Source: Balanoglossus misakiensis
Lineage: Eukaryota; Hemichordata
Length of the DNA stretch: 64,000 bases
Assembly: GCA_040954595.2 (NCBI GenBank)
Contig: CM082586.2
Coordinates: 5,890,001 to 5,954,000 of the forward strand
Direction of reading: 5' to 3'
Under the pieces are notes generated by a model that did not search any database, was not told the DNA's origin, and saw only the letters and a program-made list of their open reading frames with translations. This document shows, in pieces, positions 10,801 to 22,513 of the stretch. Made by a program: the position numbers and the translations under genes. Within the stretch, counting starts at the first letter, position 1; each line of letters opens with the position of its first letter.

Positions 10801-13800
10801 GGCTTTGTAATAGTGAAATCATGCAAAAATACTCATGGGTCTCGAAGATGTTAGTTGATTGGATTTGTTGAGAACTTGTGAAGGCCGTCTCCGCTCATTT
10901 GCAAGCCTCGACTGCCAAGTGATAACACTGACATCGATAAACTGTTGCCTAATTGATGAACTCGGTGCGATCATGTATGTTTCTTTTCCATTCACATGTG
11001 GCTTTATCCGCGGCAGGATTTCCCATAACCCTCCAGGGGGGGATTACCTGTCAGGTCTTGCAGTGATAAGTTTATGGCTGCTTTTCGCGAGATCAGTCGG
11101 AATTTCAGCCGGAATGGCTAAACTGCTCCGTGGCAATTAAGGGAACATGTTCGGTGATGTGGTTGTCGGCAAACAGACGATAAACCGCGGTAAATTTTTA
11201 ATAGAAATGCAAATTGCATTGCATCATCGGTGTGCAGTGCTATTCATGTCAGATGCGGGGATTTTGACAGCAGGCTGTTGAAATACGGGTGTTGTTGAAA
11301 GGACAATTCAGATGAATCAAAAGATGTGTCCATTAACTTATAATTTATGTTTGATCCTGCGAAAGTGCACTGATTAACAGTTTTCCGGCAATCATCATTT
11401 CGTTCTACCCAAGAGTTATACAGAGAGTGATTTAAAATTGTGTTTATGAAAATTGAGTAGAAATGTTGAGTTTCTAATAAATCTTGGCATACATTGCTCT
11501 AATTTTTACCTGACCCCTACACTAAAATAAATGCCGATTCTTCGTCAAAAAAATCGAAATAGTTTGCACAAGACATTGTGTGAGAATGAGCATGAGATCG
11601 GCAGTTAATTCAAATTGTCATCACCATATTATGAGGCGTTTTTGGGAATTGGTCCCAACATGTAACACAAACGTTTATGGTGCTTTTAACTTGAAGAAAT
11701 ATTTTTTTTTTTAAAATCTGACGCAATATTTTTTTTCGCAATGTGCGCACCCCTTCTTGAAAAGCATATAGTTTGTTTTCCACGCATGGCTTAATCGTTC
11801 TGAAAATATTCATTATTATCATTTAAGCTGTATACCCAGCAGTAATCAAATTGCAATTAATTACCCCCATGATGCCAATTTCCTGAATAGATTTGACACA
11901 AAGATGTTGGCATACATGTCATTGTGTATGGCATGATACTCATTAGGCTTAAAATTAGCCCACTCATTGATGGTAATCTAATTATGGTTCACCAACACCC
12001 TTTCAATATTATAGTCAGCATGTCGGCCATTTTCCACAAAATTAACCTCATATCAGTTTCCACATTTTTTTTCTAAAATTTTGATCACGAATTGTTGTCA
12101 AGAGAAAAATATTCCCTCTTGGTCTTAAAGGAAAAAAATACAGAAAAATGTGTGAAAATTATGAAAATGTTGCACCGCATTCTAACAGCCGAAAAAGTGG
12201 TGTTCAAAGGGTTACATTTAGCTCACTTATAGTACAGTTATCTAGTTATGGTTCACCGACACTTAACCTTTGCTTACTCATAGAATTGACGCCAAGATGT
12301 TGGAACGTCAGGCTCTGACGGGGTTTCTGCCTCCCGGAAGACCGAAGAAATGGAGAGATGAGTGCTACAAAGTGCTGGAGAACGTCGCTCAAGATAGGTA
12401 AAGTATTCCTGATGCATCCTTCCAGTCAGACACCTTCCTCACCCATTATCTCCACAATCACAAAGAAAAAAAATGTGTCTTTCAATTTTCGCAGAGTTAT
12501 AATCTCACGCAGTGGTTGGCATTTCAGAATTACGTTAATGAGACCTATCGCCTTGACCAAAGACGTCTGGACAGCTGGTTGCTTTAATAGAGTGTATATC
12601 TCCGTGAAAGAAAATAGAAACATCTGTTTTTGCCTGAAGACAATGTCACGTACTTGCTTTCAGCTGCCCAGGCGATTTGCGATCAAGGTTATAAACCCCT
12701 ATTAGGGTAATCTACCTGAACTGCTGCGGGGGATTAGATGATATCTTCTTTGTGACGTCATCACTCAAGATTATTATTGAGCTGACACGTCACTGACTGA
12801 GATACAAGGTGATGTTCCGGAAAGATCACGTCAGCTTATAATATGCGAAACAAACGCGCATGAAAAAAACAGGAAATTAATGAATTTTCTTCTGAAAGGT
12901 CCCTGTCACATACTCGGTATATTCTCATCACCATCAAGCTGGCTGGCCACTTCATCTGTCATTAGGTTTTATTGAATGAGAGTAAAGTATTAAACCTAGA
13001 TTAGGGCGGCAGACAGTATTACAAAATGTCAAACGTCTGGATACTTTCTGATCTGATCTGAGGTGGGGAGGACACACTTACGCGGAAGTCTGGGAAAATA
13101 GAATTGACTTTTTCAATGTCTTTTGTTCAGAATTGAAGGCAATCAGATAGAAGACAGAGAGGGTGAGAAGATGTGGCTGGTGAGACATCTTGAAATTACA
13201 CGAAGAGTCATACTCGAAGACCTCAGAGTGGTAAAGGTGAGATATTCAACTCTCTCAAACAATAGTATTCCCTATCCTGCATCTTTGGCTGGGAAATTGA
13301 AAGAAAACATTATCAATCAGATATGAAGTATATGTAAGCTGTTCTATCAAAATGCAGTAAAAATGCAATCAAAATTTTTCAGTGCTCAGTTGTTCATGTC
13401 CCATGTTTCTGTTTTCATTAAATCTGTCATACCGGTATACTGCACCTGTCTATAAAGGCCAGTTTAGGAAAGTCCCTTGACTGGTCACTATAGACTAGTT
13501 CGACTGTAAAATTAATCCATACAATGTTTCAAACCTGGTGGTAACATACAGGTATTGTACATGTACTTACATTTCGTAATTACCAAGTAATCTTTCTATC
13601 ATTTCAGCTTCTATGTCAGCCATGTTTTCCACCAGCGTACGACATCTTTACGAGGTTTGCGTATATCTATCACAAGTACCTTGCCAAGCATGTAAGTAGG
13701 AGTGACCCAGTGAAGAAGTCAATTTTAGTTCTTCCAAGCTTCTGAGCGAGCAAAATTTGTACCAATATCAAATGTCCACATTTATTAATGTGAAAAAAAT

Positions 13801-16800
13801 AAAATGGATCTTTTTCTCTGGTTTGTAATTCTAGTTGGTAGAGATGATATCTGAAGAGTTGAACGACACAGAGACCGTGACACTGTTGTCCTGGCTAAAG
13901 GAGTACGAGTAAGTCCAGTCAGACATCTAGCCAGTAGTGAACATTGAACTTGAAAGCTAATGGCCGGACACCCCTGCTGAGAAAGTGGTATCACCTTGAA
14001 TGTTAACTCAATCACAGAATCTGATATCCGCCATTGATTTGAAGTATCATTATCTTCAAGGAATTGCTGGTATATAATGATGTCTAATCAATAGAGGAAA
14101 ACTAATCCGTGATTGATTTCAAGGGGATGCCAGATACATTATCGTAATTATTAGGTCATTACCGTGCAAGTTCAAGATCAAATACCAGTGGTGTTTCACT
14201 ATTCTCCAACCCTTTCACCAACAGTTCCCTCTATAGAAGTCCGACTTCCACATCAACTTTCACACTGTATTCCATGGAAAATGTATGCACGTTTATGCAC
14301 AGAAAATGTCATGTGAAACCTTCTTTTCTTTTTCATTGCGTAGAGGGCCACAATTGATGAGGCATCCTGAATTACAAGTTAATCTGGACCAGTTGGGACC
14401 ACTACTCTCAGATGACGTTGTTGATTCACTCTTGAACCAGTAAGTCTTACAACCTTTGCATCATTTTAAAATACTTGATTTCACAAATGAGAATGCAAAT
14501 ACGGAAATGAACAATAATAACAAATGAAGTAGATTCTGTCATTCAAAATTTAAAAAAAAAATATTTATTTACCATATCTGGATCAAGAGTATCGCTTCAG
14601 ATCTTACCGGAACAACATACAGTTGCATATATTCTTATGTTACTTTTTTTCTGTGGTACTATAGTGTGTAGTCTTCCAACTGACTGTCAGGGTGTGCTTA
14701 CATTCTCTATTTGTTTCGTAGGTACATGAAGACAATGCATGAAAATATACAGAAATGGATGCGTAACACATTGGATACAGACATCCAGGTAAAAAAACAA
14801 CACACATCATTTTGATATTCTGGAAGTTCATATTTGTATGGTGTTTAGTTCATTATATTAATGGTGTCAGTACATGTATTAACATAATATGTGGGTGTGG
14901 TAGGAAATGCAAAACATTAACCCTGATATCCAATTTTCAGTGAATACGCACAAAAATATGCAATACAGAAAAAAATGATGCAGACAATTGTTATGATTCC
15001 TTGAAAGTTTCTACAAGAACAAGGTTGTAGGATTTACGCTTGTAACTGCTGTCTCTTTGCACATTTAATGTTGGTTTCAATTTAATTAGTAATTCCTCCA
15101 GGGATCATAAATTGAGTTTGTTGTAGGACTTCATTGTCAGCTTGGAATTATGATTGGCATCGCCAGCCCAGTAAATATAATTAATAACATTTAGTCTTCA
15201 ATAAAGTCAGTCCGTGAGTCGCGTAATGTGTTCTAGACAATCAATTATTTATGTTGCATTATTGAATTTGAAAATTTATTTTTCCTGACAGGATTGGCAC
15301 AAAGAAGTTGAACCAGAGGCTGACGAGAATAATTTCTTCCTGACCCAGTTACCGGTCATCTTGTTCCAGATGATTGAACAAAATGTGAGAAGCGATATTA
15401 TTTGGATTATTTTATTGTCCTTTTCAAAGGTCATTGTGTTTTTCTGTTCATTGAAATGTCAAGTTTGATGGCCTGTTTTTAATTCAAATAATATGGTCTG
15501 TTTTTCTATTTTTTTTACTAGCTTCAAGTAGCTGCACAGATCGGCAATGATCTGACCAGAAAAGTCCTGAATCTCTGTGTTGATGAAATCAAGTCGTTTG
15601 TGAATATGTACAGAGGTAACTACATGAGACTCAGCCTGTTTTATGAGAACACATTGGAATAATTATGGTCTGGAAAAATAGCTTCTTTGTCTTGCGGAAC
15701 ACCAGTGAAAGATGTCCCTAACGCTAAATGTATCAAAATTTACGGATACAGTCAAGATTTATAACCCTTTCACCACCATGGTTCAGTCCAAATCCATTGT
15801 TTTCTATTGTACAGTTGGACCTCTAAAGATCGAACTGGGAGGTGAAAGGGTTAATGTTCCTCATGTATGTACTTGTGCGATCTCTCTACCACAGACGCGA
15901 TAACACAGTACAAGAACAAACATCTAGAAGACAGAAGTCAACCACGTTACTACATAGAGTACATGGTAAGTGGATATCTACCCTTTCAAGTGGTGATGTG
16001 TCAGTAAATTCAGGTCTTGTGGTTTAGCAATTTTGTTCTGTCAGTCCCTAAAAGGAAAACCTTGTACAGATACTAATATCATCTGTTACCAGTAAGACAG
16101 AATGTCAAAAATGCTGCTAATAATATTTCTGTGTACAATTTGTAGCAAGAGAGGGTTGATAGTGTATTACCCTAACATGACGTGATAAGGCTATACATTT
16201 TTGGTATGGTTTACATTGGTGTGTTTCTTCCAACTATTATCAGGTTGCCATCATCAACAACTGCCAGAAGTTTATTGTATTCACCAAACAGCTGGAGGTA
16301 AGACAGGCCATGAACACATCAGTTGTATTGTTAGGTCCCATTTGGTATATGTGTATTTACCATTGGGACCTTATGGGATCAGTTGCATCTGTATATGTAT
16401 ATATGTACGTATGTCTGTATGTGTCTTTATACTTACCCTCAATCCCTGGACAATCAATAGGACAGTGGAAAACATACAGGGATATATGTATGATTGTTTG
16501 ACATGAAAGATTACAATTCATGTGAATAGCTTTCTTTCCCTTTAGCCTGGCATGGTTAGGAATTCAATTTTGAAAGTGGCATGATAATTTTATTTTCAGA
16601 CACGCTATATGAAGTCTGCATTGGATCAAGAAGGAGGGTCCAGTAACACAAAACATGTCGGTGAAGAATTCAATAAATTGGCTCTTACCAGGTAAACATT
16701 TATTACTTGGCACAACCCTTACACCCCCAGTTCCCTGTTCAGAGGTCCAAATTTACCATAGGAAACAATGGGTTTGGACTGAAGCATGCTGTGGCCATGA

Positions 16801-18688
16801 TGACCCTTTGTACAGTCAGATTTTCAATAATAATCATTGTTGTCCTGAAATCTCTCTCTTAACAGTTCTCTTTGCTGTTTTTTTCAGTTATAATGTTCTG
16901 TTAGATGAAGTCTTCTTGGATCTAGAATCACATTTTCTACAACTTCTTACAAGAACTTGGTAAGTTACTAGTCTAATTGTTCACTTAGGTAAGGTTTGCA
17001 TGGTGGCAGTTTTGCTATCATTCATCAGGGTATTTTTAAATTCATCAAATGATCTTAATGCAGGTTACAGTTACCAACGTCCAATGCCGTGGACACCATT
17101 TGTGCAACCATAGAAGATTATCACCATGATTTTCGCCATCTGAAAACTGATTACTTCAACTCATTGATGAGGAATGCTGAAAATAGGGTTATTCTGGGCT
17201 ATCTGAAGGCTCTCACAGAAAAGTAAGTACCATTTTAGTCTTGTTTAATTCACAGCTCATGTCATGTACTTCCTGTAAATTGCCTCACATTTTTGCAAGA
17301 ATGGATTAGCTTTTTGGGGGATGATTGTCATAAACACATGTGCCAAACCAGAGACACAAGGTTAAAAAAATTGTATACAGTCTATGCTATAAGGCAGTGT
17401 GCTGTCTTAACAGACAAGATGGCGGCGACCATAGTTTGTGTCGGAGATCGAGAAAAAGACAGCAAATTGTGTGAAAGAATGGACAAAACTAAAGTCTACC
17501 TAAACGGTGCTCATGAAATTTGGAAGGAAGTCCACTATTTAAATGCGTCGAATCAAAAATGTGTACAACATTTGGATATTACGTACATTTAACATTTATG
17601 CACACCTAATTTCGCACATATGCATAAGTCGATCTACTCTTCTGAACCAGTTCAAATTTTCTTGCAGGCGAATTAATTTCAAGAGTTACGAAGAAAGGAA
17701 GTCAGCCGCGGAAAAGATTGAAAAAGAAGCAGATCAAATCGGCCGTCTTTTTGAAAAACTTGCGCCAGAAAATAAACAGGTCTGTGCAGCTTTTCACATG
17801 GATAATAACATCAGGAAATAATATCTACAATAATTTATTCCCTGATCACTTTCATTTATTTATTTATTTTTGTTTCACAGGAATCCTCTCCATGTCAGCC
17901 AATCACCATGTTATCAGAGTTCATTAAACTGAAAGATACGTCGATGATGTCCCTGGAAATCTCAGTAAGTGTAACAAGACGACAACAGATATTCCGGGAA
18001 ATTCCATTTGTTAAACATGGAAGAAATCCGCCATTTTGAAATTCTGTCGACCACGTTAGAGGCATATCACTAAACCAAGGCATCGAAAATCCATTTATGG
18101 TTGTGAGAATAAGGGAGGTTTTGATGAAAACCTGCTTATAGTCAAGCGAAACAGAATGCATTTATGTATGTTTTCATGCGTGATTGTTAATTTTTTTATT
18201 TTATTTCTAGACACTAGCTGCCAAATACCCAGATGTCCATCACGAACACATCATTGCGGTGTTGATGACTCGAGGCGATGTCAGCAAATCTGAATCAAAA
18301 CAGGTATGCATTTCACGACAGTTTCTGAATAATGAAAAAAAAATTCTTGTGTAATTAGGCTGTCTAATTTGCGATGGATAGATTACTGAAAAGTGATTTA
18401 CAGAAATTGGTCTAGGTCAAAGTGAAACACGTCAATTAATTTCCTGCTGTGATAAGAGGTTAATGTTGCTGATGAATTCAAACTTCATTATCTCTTTGCA
18501 CAGTGTGCGGTGCTAAATTTCTAGCAATATTATGTGACTCATCAGTGGGGTCAAAGGTCATACCAGTGGTTAACCAGTTGTCTCATTTTCTTTTGCAGTT
18601 GGTCGTAGAGACACTAGGCGAATTCAGTGAAGAGAACAGATCCAATGTTCCCAGAAGCATGTTTTCAAGAGTTCCAGTACCAAAATAA
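7813..18688 (+). CDS. EXOC3: Exocyst complex component 3 (Sec6), 25 coding exons
   Basis: Core subunit of the octameric exocyst, which tethers secretory vesicles to the plasma membrane before SNARE fusion. Exons: 7813-7893, 8298-8354, 8588-8700, 8843-8933, 9126-9232, 9431-9512, 9636-9674, 10032-10141, 12284-12397, 13131-13236, 13608-13691, 13835-13908, 14344-14439, 14722-14788, 15292-15384, 15522-15615, 15895-15965, 16244-16297, 16600-16691, 16888-16959, 17064-17222, 17668-17779, 17881-17964, 18211-18303, 18599-18688 (TAA). All are GT-AG and in frame: 744 residues, close to human (about 745-756). Diagnostic segments in order: [159 protein letters not shown]. The N-terminal coiled coil is followed by the large Sec6 helical domain. 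The start is the ATG at 7813, giving [17 protein letters not shown], which differs from vertebrates as expected for this variable end. Orthology is very secure. Confidence 0.97.
7930..8275 (+). repeat. Degenerate tandem repeat, about 84-bp unit, in EXOC3 intron 1
   Basis: The landmark ACCTCCATGnnCnnnGGCCTCT recurs from about 7952, 8036, 8122 and 8184 (spacing 84, 86, 62), with ATCATGATCT or GATGATCGTGTT motifs between. GACTCCGTCCGAA occurs at 8101 and again at 8249. Four imperfect units, one shortened. Not coding. Confidence 0.75.
11887..11910 (+). pseudogene. Short decayed look-alike of EXOC3 exon 9 boundary
   Basis: ATAGATTTGACACAAAGATG and the following TTGG match the acceptor and first codons of exon 9 (12280-12303) at 21 of 24 positions, including the AG. 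Reading on in the same frame reaches a stop after about 16 codons. It may be a relic of exon duplication or chance similarity. Confidence 0.3.
13443..13500. repeat. Interspersed repeat (family C), copy in EXOC3 intron
   Basis: CACCTGTCTATAAAGGCCAG and the following TTTAGGAAAGTCCCTTGACT match the family C copy at 4343-4496. Shorter and probably internally deleted. Confidence 0.5.
14206..14275. repeat. Degraded CCCTTTCACC hairpin MITE in EXOC3 intron 12
   Basis: Begins CCAACCCTTTCACCAACAG and CCCTCTATAGAAGTCCGACT, the same order as the reverse complement of the complete copy at 15762-15853. The second half has decayed. Confidence 0.55.
15762..15853. mobile_element. Complete 92-bp hairpin MITE with perfect 13-bp inverted ends
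   Basis: TAACCCTTTCACC at 15762-15774 and GGTGAAAGGGTTA at 15841-15853 are perfect inverted repeats. The interior carries the core CCAAATCCATTGTTTTCTAT that recurs in other copies (4967, 14206, 16713, 18712). Too short to encode anything, so a non-autonomous element. Flanking TA suggests TA target duplication. It lies in EXOC3 intron 16, about 40 bases before exon 17. Confidence 0.75.
16713..16800. repeat. CCCTTTCACC MITE copy in EXOC3 intron 19, reverse orientation
   Basis: AACCCTTACACCCCCAGTTC then GAGGTCCAAATTTACCATAG and TGGGTTTGGACTGAAGCATG follow the order of the reverse complement of the 15762 copy. Its right terminal repeat is diverged. Confidence 0.65.
17309..17640. mobile_element. 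MITE with degenerate ~30-bp inverted ends, YY1 motif inside (EXOC3 intron 21)
   Basis: The left end GGGGGATGATTGTCATAAAC and the right end GCACATATGCATAAGTCGAT are imperfect inverted repeats. The body aligns along its length with the reverse complement of 41299-41642. A perfect YY1 consensus AAGATGGCGGC is at 17416-17426. It contains no transposase ORF; the 99-codon ORF over it is fortuitous. Confidence 0.7.
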
Positions 18689-18711
18689 TGTACGTAGAGC
18701 AACAACCCAAG

Positions 18712-18801
18712 GGCACATTCACCCCCAGTTTCCGTTGTAGTGGCCCAGGTTTACCATAGAAAACAATGGATATGGACCAAACCATGGCCGTGAATGGGTT
18801 A
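18712..18801. mobile_element. CCCTTTCACC MITE copy in the EXOC3 3' UTR, reverse orientation
   Basis: CACATTCACCCCCAGTTTCC, then TTTACCATAGAAAACAATGG and ACCATGGCCGTGAATGGGTT, is the reverse orientation of the 15762 element. It begins about 23 bases after the EXOC3 stop codon, so it should be part of the mature mRNA. Confidence 0.7.
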
Positions 18802-19040
18802 AATGTACCCTGCGTACTGACAGTGTCGATGTGCTGCTCCAACATTCATTGTGTGCTTTTCTGTAGTGATAGTTGGATACGCAGAGGGAGATTGTATCTT
18901 GTGTCTCCCTATATGCTGTTTCATCCAGAGTTTTGTCACGTCGTGACTGATGACAGTAGTGTAATGTTATCATCAAGCCTTATCCATATGGATATTATAT
19001 TTGGTACTTATATGTGCAATTGTTTTCCCTTACAACGGAT

Positions 19041-19046
19041 AATAAA
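19041..19046 (+). terminator. Candidate EXOC3 polyadenylation signal
   Basis: AATAAA about 350 bases after the TAA at 18686-18688, in an AT-rich context. It would give a short 3' UTR containing the MITE at 18712-18801. Confidence 0.5.
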
Positions 19047-19049
19047 TAT

Positions 19050-21800
19050 ATACAGTAGGCTATTGTGAGCCCTGTAATTATTTTAACCTGATGCATCAAT
19101 CGTGCATACTATAATGCTACCGCCACATAAACTCATCCAAATATCCTGGTAGCAATTTCCTTGGACACACCTTTCATTATTTTCAACTGTGTAATTCCAG
19201 AAGCACTCAAGTGCTTATTAAGTGTGTTACACCAGGAATCGCAAAATCCACATTTTTTCATGTCTGGACACTTGAGAGACAGACATTAATTTCTTTGTCG
19301 GTGGAAAATGTCTGCATACTAAAGACCAAAATTGTTCACGCATTAGGCATCACACTTCACACGTCATCCACTTCATTTATAGGCGGACATCGCGTCAATG
19401 TGGTCGGCGGTGTCAGAATCATCTTTTGGTATTTCGTCGCGGTTTTGTTCACACGACAGGATCATATCCACTTCGCCTATGTGCCGACGTGTCGAAATGA
19501 TTCTTCAGCATTTTTTTTTTGGTCACACCACGAGAATCCACTTCCTTTGTGGGCGGACGTAGTGTGAAAACGGCGTGTCCATGCAGTGCCAAGATAATCT
19601 ACCGGTAAAACATTTCGTTAACTTTGTAGGTTTCTCACGTGACCAATTTCAAAATGATGGTACACTAATACGCGCACGAGCGCTTGAACTTGATAGACCC
19701 CATACTTCGCCACCGATTGAAATCGTCATACTCTCAAAAGCAACCGGGAATTCGACAATATTTCTGAAGATTGGATGGAATTTTAAGTAAAGAAAATGCG
19801 AGAGGGGCACAGCTACGTGGGCATTAACTAATAATTTCTGCACCGGTTGATCAAATTTTTTATGTATGGGTAGGCAGCTGTGCGTCTTTTATTCACGTGT
19901 GCTAATGGTGTACAAAATGATGTCCACTCAAATCGCACTTTTTTTCTGTATAAATGACATCGTGCAGGCCTTAACCAGTGAAATAAATCTGTGGTATTTA
20001 CCGGAGAAGACTTACTGACCACTTTTACTTCTGTGCAACATTTTCCATTAAAAAAAACTGTCATATCCACGCGCCATTCAAGGGCCTTTATCCTATACTT
20101 CAATCACCGTGCACATGTTTTCCAAAGGCCCCTGCGCCCGTATAAAAATCCTTAGTGACATCAACGCGATGTGCTTGATTACAAGACAATTCAAAATGAT
20201 GGCGGCCGAGTTCTGTGATATATTCTGGGTAATCTAGAAGCCAGGTTTGTTTTCACTAGCATATTAAACAGGATCATTTGAAACGTGAACATATCATGCC
20301 ACGATTTGGCATTCATTGTTCGCTCGCAGGAAAAGTAAATGCCTATCTGATTGACATGTATTAATTTCAAAAAGTCATTTTTCCCAAATGCATATAGTAT
20401 TACACGAAATAATAACTATAGGCCCAGTTAATGATGTCACGACACAATTTCTGATTCCACAATGCATATCTGATTGTCATTTGTATTATTTTCGAAAACT
20501 CATTTTTTTCCAAATGTAGAAATCGACGAAATATATATATTATGAGGTCATGACATGCTTTCTCATTCCACAACGAACTCGGAGAGTACGTAGTCAAGCA
20601 TGAGAAAGAATCATGTACGCATCAGTTGGTATAGAAGTAATGAAGGAAAATATGTCAAATCATGAAGGTCGGAATCTTTTAATGGACAGAAACTGGTTGT
20701 TACGTCTCAGTATGTCGCAAAAGCTCGTTATCCGTAATTGCTATAGATAGCCAACAACACCTCGCCATTCTGACTCCAGTTCGGAACGGTTTTCATTTTA
20801 GGCGTTTAAGTCACCTATGCAACTTTAGCCACAGTCACCATGGCGAGTTGCAATGAGAGCTAGCCAAAGGCAGAAATTCACGGGCTGGCCACGCGAAAAA
20901 GTGCGCCACCACGCGGCCATTCGTAAAATTAGACATGCCATTTTCATCATATACGGGCATATGTGATTGCGTGCCTTTAAAATGAGCAGGAAAGCAATTA
21001 TGATATGCGTATCTTAAATGTCTGTGCCGTGTCGTCTGTTGCCATATCTACACATTCCTTGCACGCTACTTTTGAAATGCTGAGGGCGATCAAATGTAGC
21101 AATCGGAACTTAAATCCTCTTTGCGAAAGCCACCATATCCGACGGGCCCCAGGAAAGAATTTCAATTTATGATGCAGCCGCGAATCTGATATCTTAGCAC
21201 GTCGTCGCCCCTAGTTCACTATATTACTGTCAATATCTTTCCCATTTTCCAATGCTTTGTTACCCTTCATCATCACAGAAAACGCTGTCCGAGTCAGTCA
21301 CCGTAATGGTGTTCTATAAAATCATTCCAGTACATCTTACCTCGATAGCAAGAACGCATTCATCTTCATAATATTTTATGGGGAAAATACGCGACATTTC
21401 AGCTTTATTGATGAATTTACACATGTATAATATGGTGTATAAAAATCCAATCACAGCATGTGTCACTCTTAAAATATGTGCTATACAATTGCTTTGACAG
21501 ATTTCACCATATTTCGTAACAATTATAATAACTAATATCCGAAAATTGTGGTCTCAAGCCCAAATAAAATGGCGATGTACAATGACATGACTGTAATATT
21601 TATCAAAGACTTTCAAGTTTTAAAAAAACATTTGAATTGTACGTGATATCTGTACACACGAAATTACGCAAATCCGCATAAAACAATCGTCGGCCCTTGC
21701 TGATTTTTTGCCGGGGCCGTGTCCCGGTTCTGAAGTATGAATATGTATGACTATTCATGCATTTTTGCATTTTCTTGCTGTGAAGATGCAGCTGTTGCCT
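19050..21800. other. Intergenic region without recognised gene
   Basis: Separates the EXOC3 3' end from the GPCR 3' end. The only clear structure is three spaced TCCACTTC blocks near 19367, 19467 and 19537, the outer two each followed by a GCGGAC motif, which look like a degenerate repeat or decayed element. The 118-codon ORF at 19211-19567 crosses these repeats and has no recognisable domain. Confidence 0.5.
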
Positions 21801-21814
21801 TTGCTTGGGCGGTC

Positions 21815-22513
21815 TCATTGTGTCTGTGACGTCATTGAGCGGTCAACTCCTCGTGGCGTGACCCGGCCAGACACCAAGTTGAGATGCCAGCGTTTCCACA
21901 GCTAATCGTTTTCGAGATTTTCGTGATTCCAAGCAGTAAACTTTTGACAAGGACGTGAACTCTGCGCTGCGAAACACATCTTGCTAGCTGGAGGTAAACA
22001 TTCCGGTTTACATAGCAGTAAGAAAAGCACACAACTCTCAAATGAAATTTTGAGTCTGGAGTTTGCAGCTCGACGCGGCGACGGAGTGCACCTGCTGACC
22101 GAGATGCGTGCACCTGGTAAGACCGGAGGTCGGGGATCGGGCGACCCGCGCCGCGGAGCTTGAAGATGGACTCGCGTTTTGCCGATGTGGTTACCTTTAT
22201 ATCCATCGGATATCGTCGCTTATTTGGAATTACGGTATAGTTTGGGCTCAAACCACAGTGTTGTGCATCACATGGAATGAAATATACCTGGAATACGGCA
22301 GGAACACCACATGGAATGTAATGTACCTGGAATACGGCTGGAAATGTGATTCAGCTCGCGGTCAACAAATGGCGTTCGTTCGTACGTGACATTTTCAATT
22401 GTGATTATGGATGGATATCGTCTGGACACTTGCCAGTTGAACAACTTTCAGGACTGCCTTTTGACTTCGGTACCCAGGCGTTCTCCCGGATGGAATTCAA
22501 GACGATATTTTTG
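21815..22513 (+). promoter_or_regulatory. GC-rich, TSS-like island with CRE and two splice-donor-like sites
   Basis: This stretch is visibly richer in GC and CpG than its surroundings, especially 22060-22165. It has a perfect cAMP-response element TGACGTCA at 21827-21834. CACCTG|GTAAGA at about 22116 and TTTTTG|GTAAGT at about 22513 look like 5' splice sites on the plus strand. It could be a first-exon or promoter region of an unrecognised transcript, coding or not. No matching downstream exon was found. Confidence 0.35.
22269..22346 (+). repeat. Two tandem 39-bp units
   Basis: CACATGGAATG followed by ACCTGGAATACGGC occurs twice in tandem, 39 bases apart (22269 and 22308), with only a few mismatches. 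Sits in the GC-rich island. Confidence 0.8.

Noticed and set aside
17293-17592. 99-residue ORF in EXOC3 intron 21
   Set aside because: Lies within the YY1-bearing MITE, whose other copies do not keep the frame.
19211-19567. 118-residue plus-strand ORF after EXOC3
   Set aside because: No recognisable domain, crosses degenerate repeat blocks and a T run, and has no supporting splice or promoter context.
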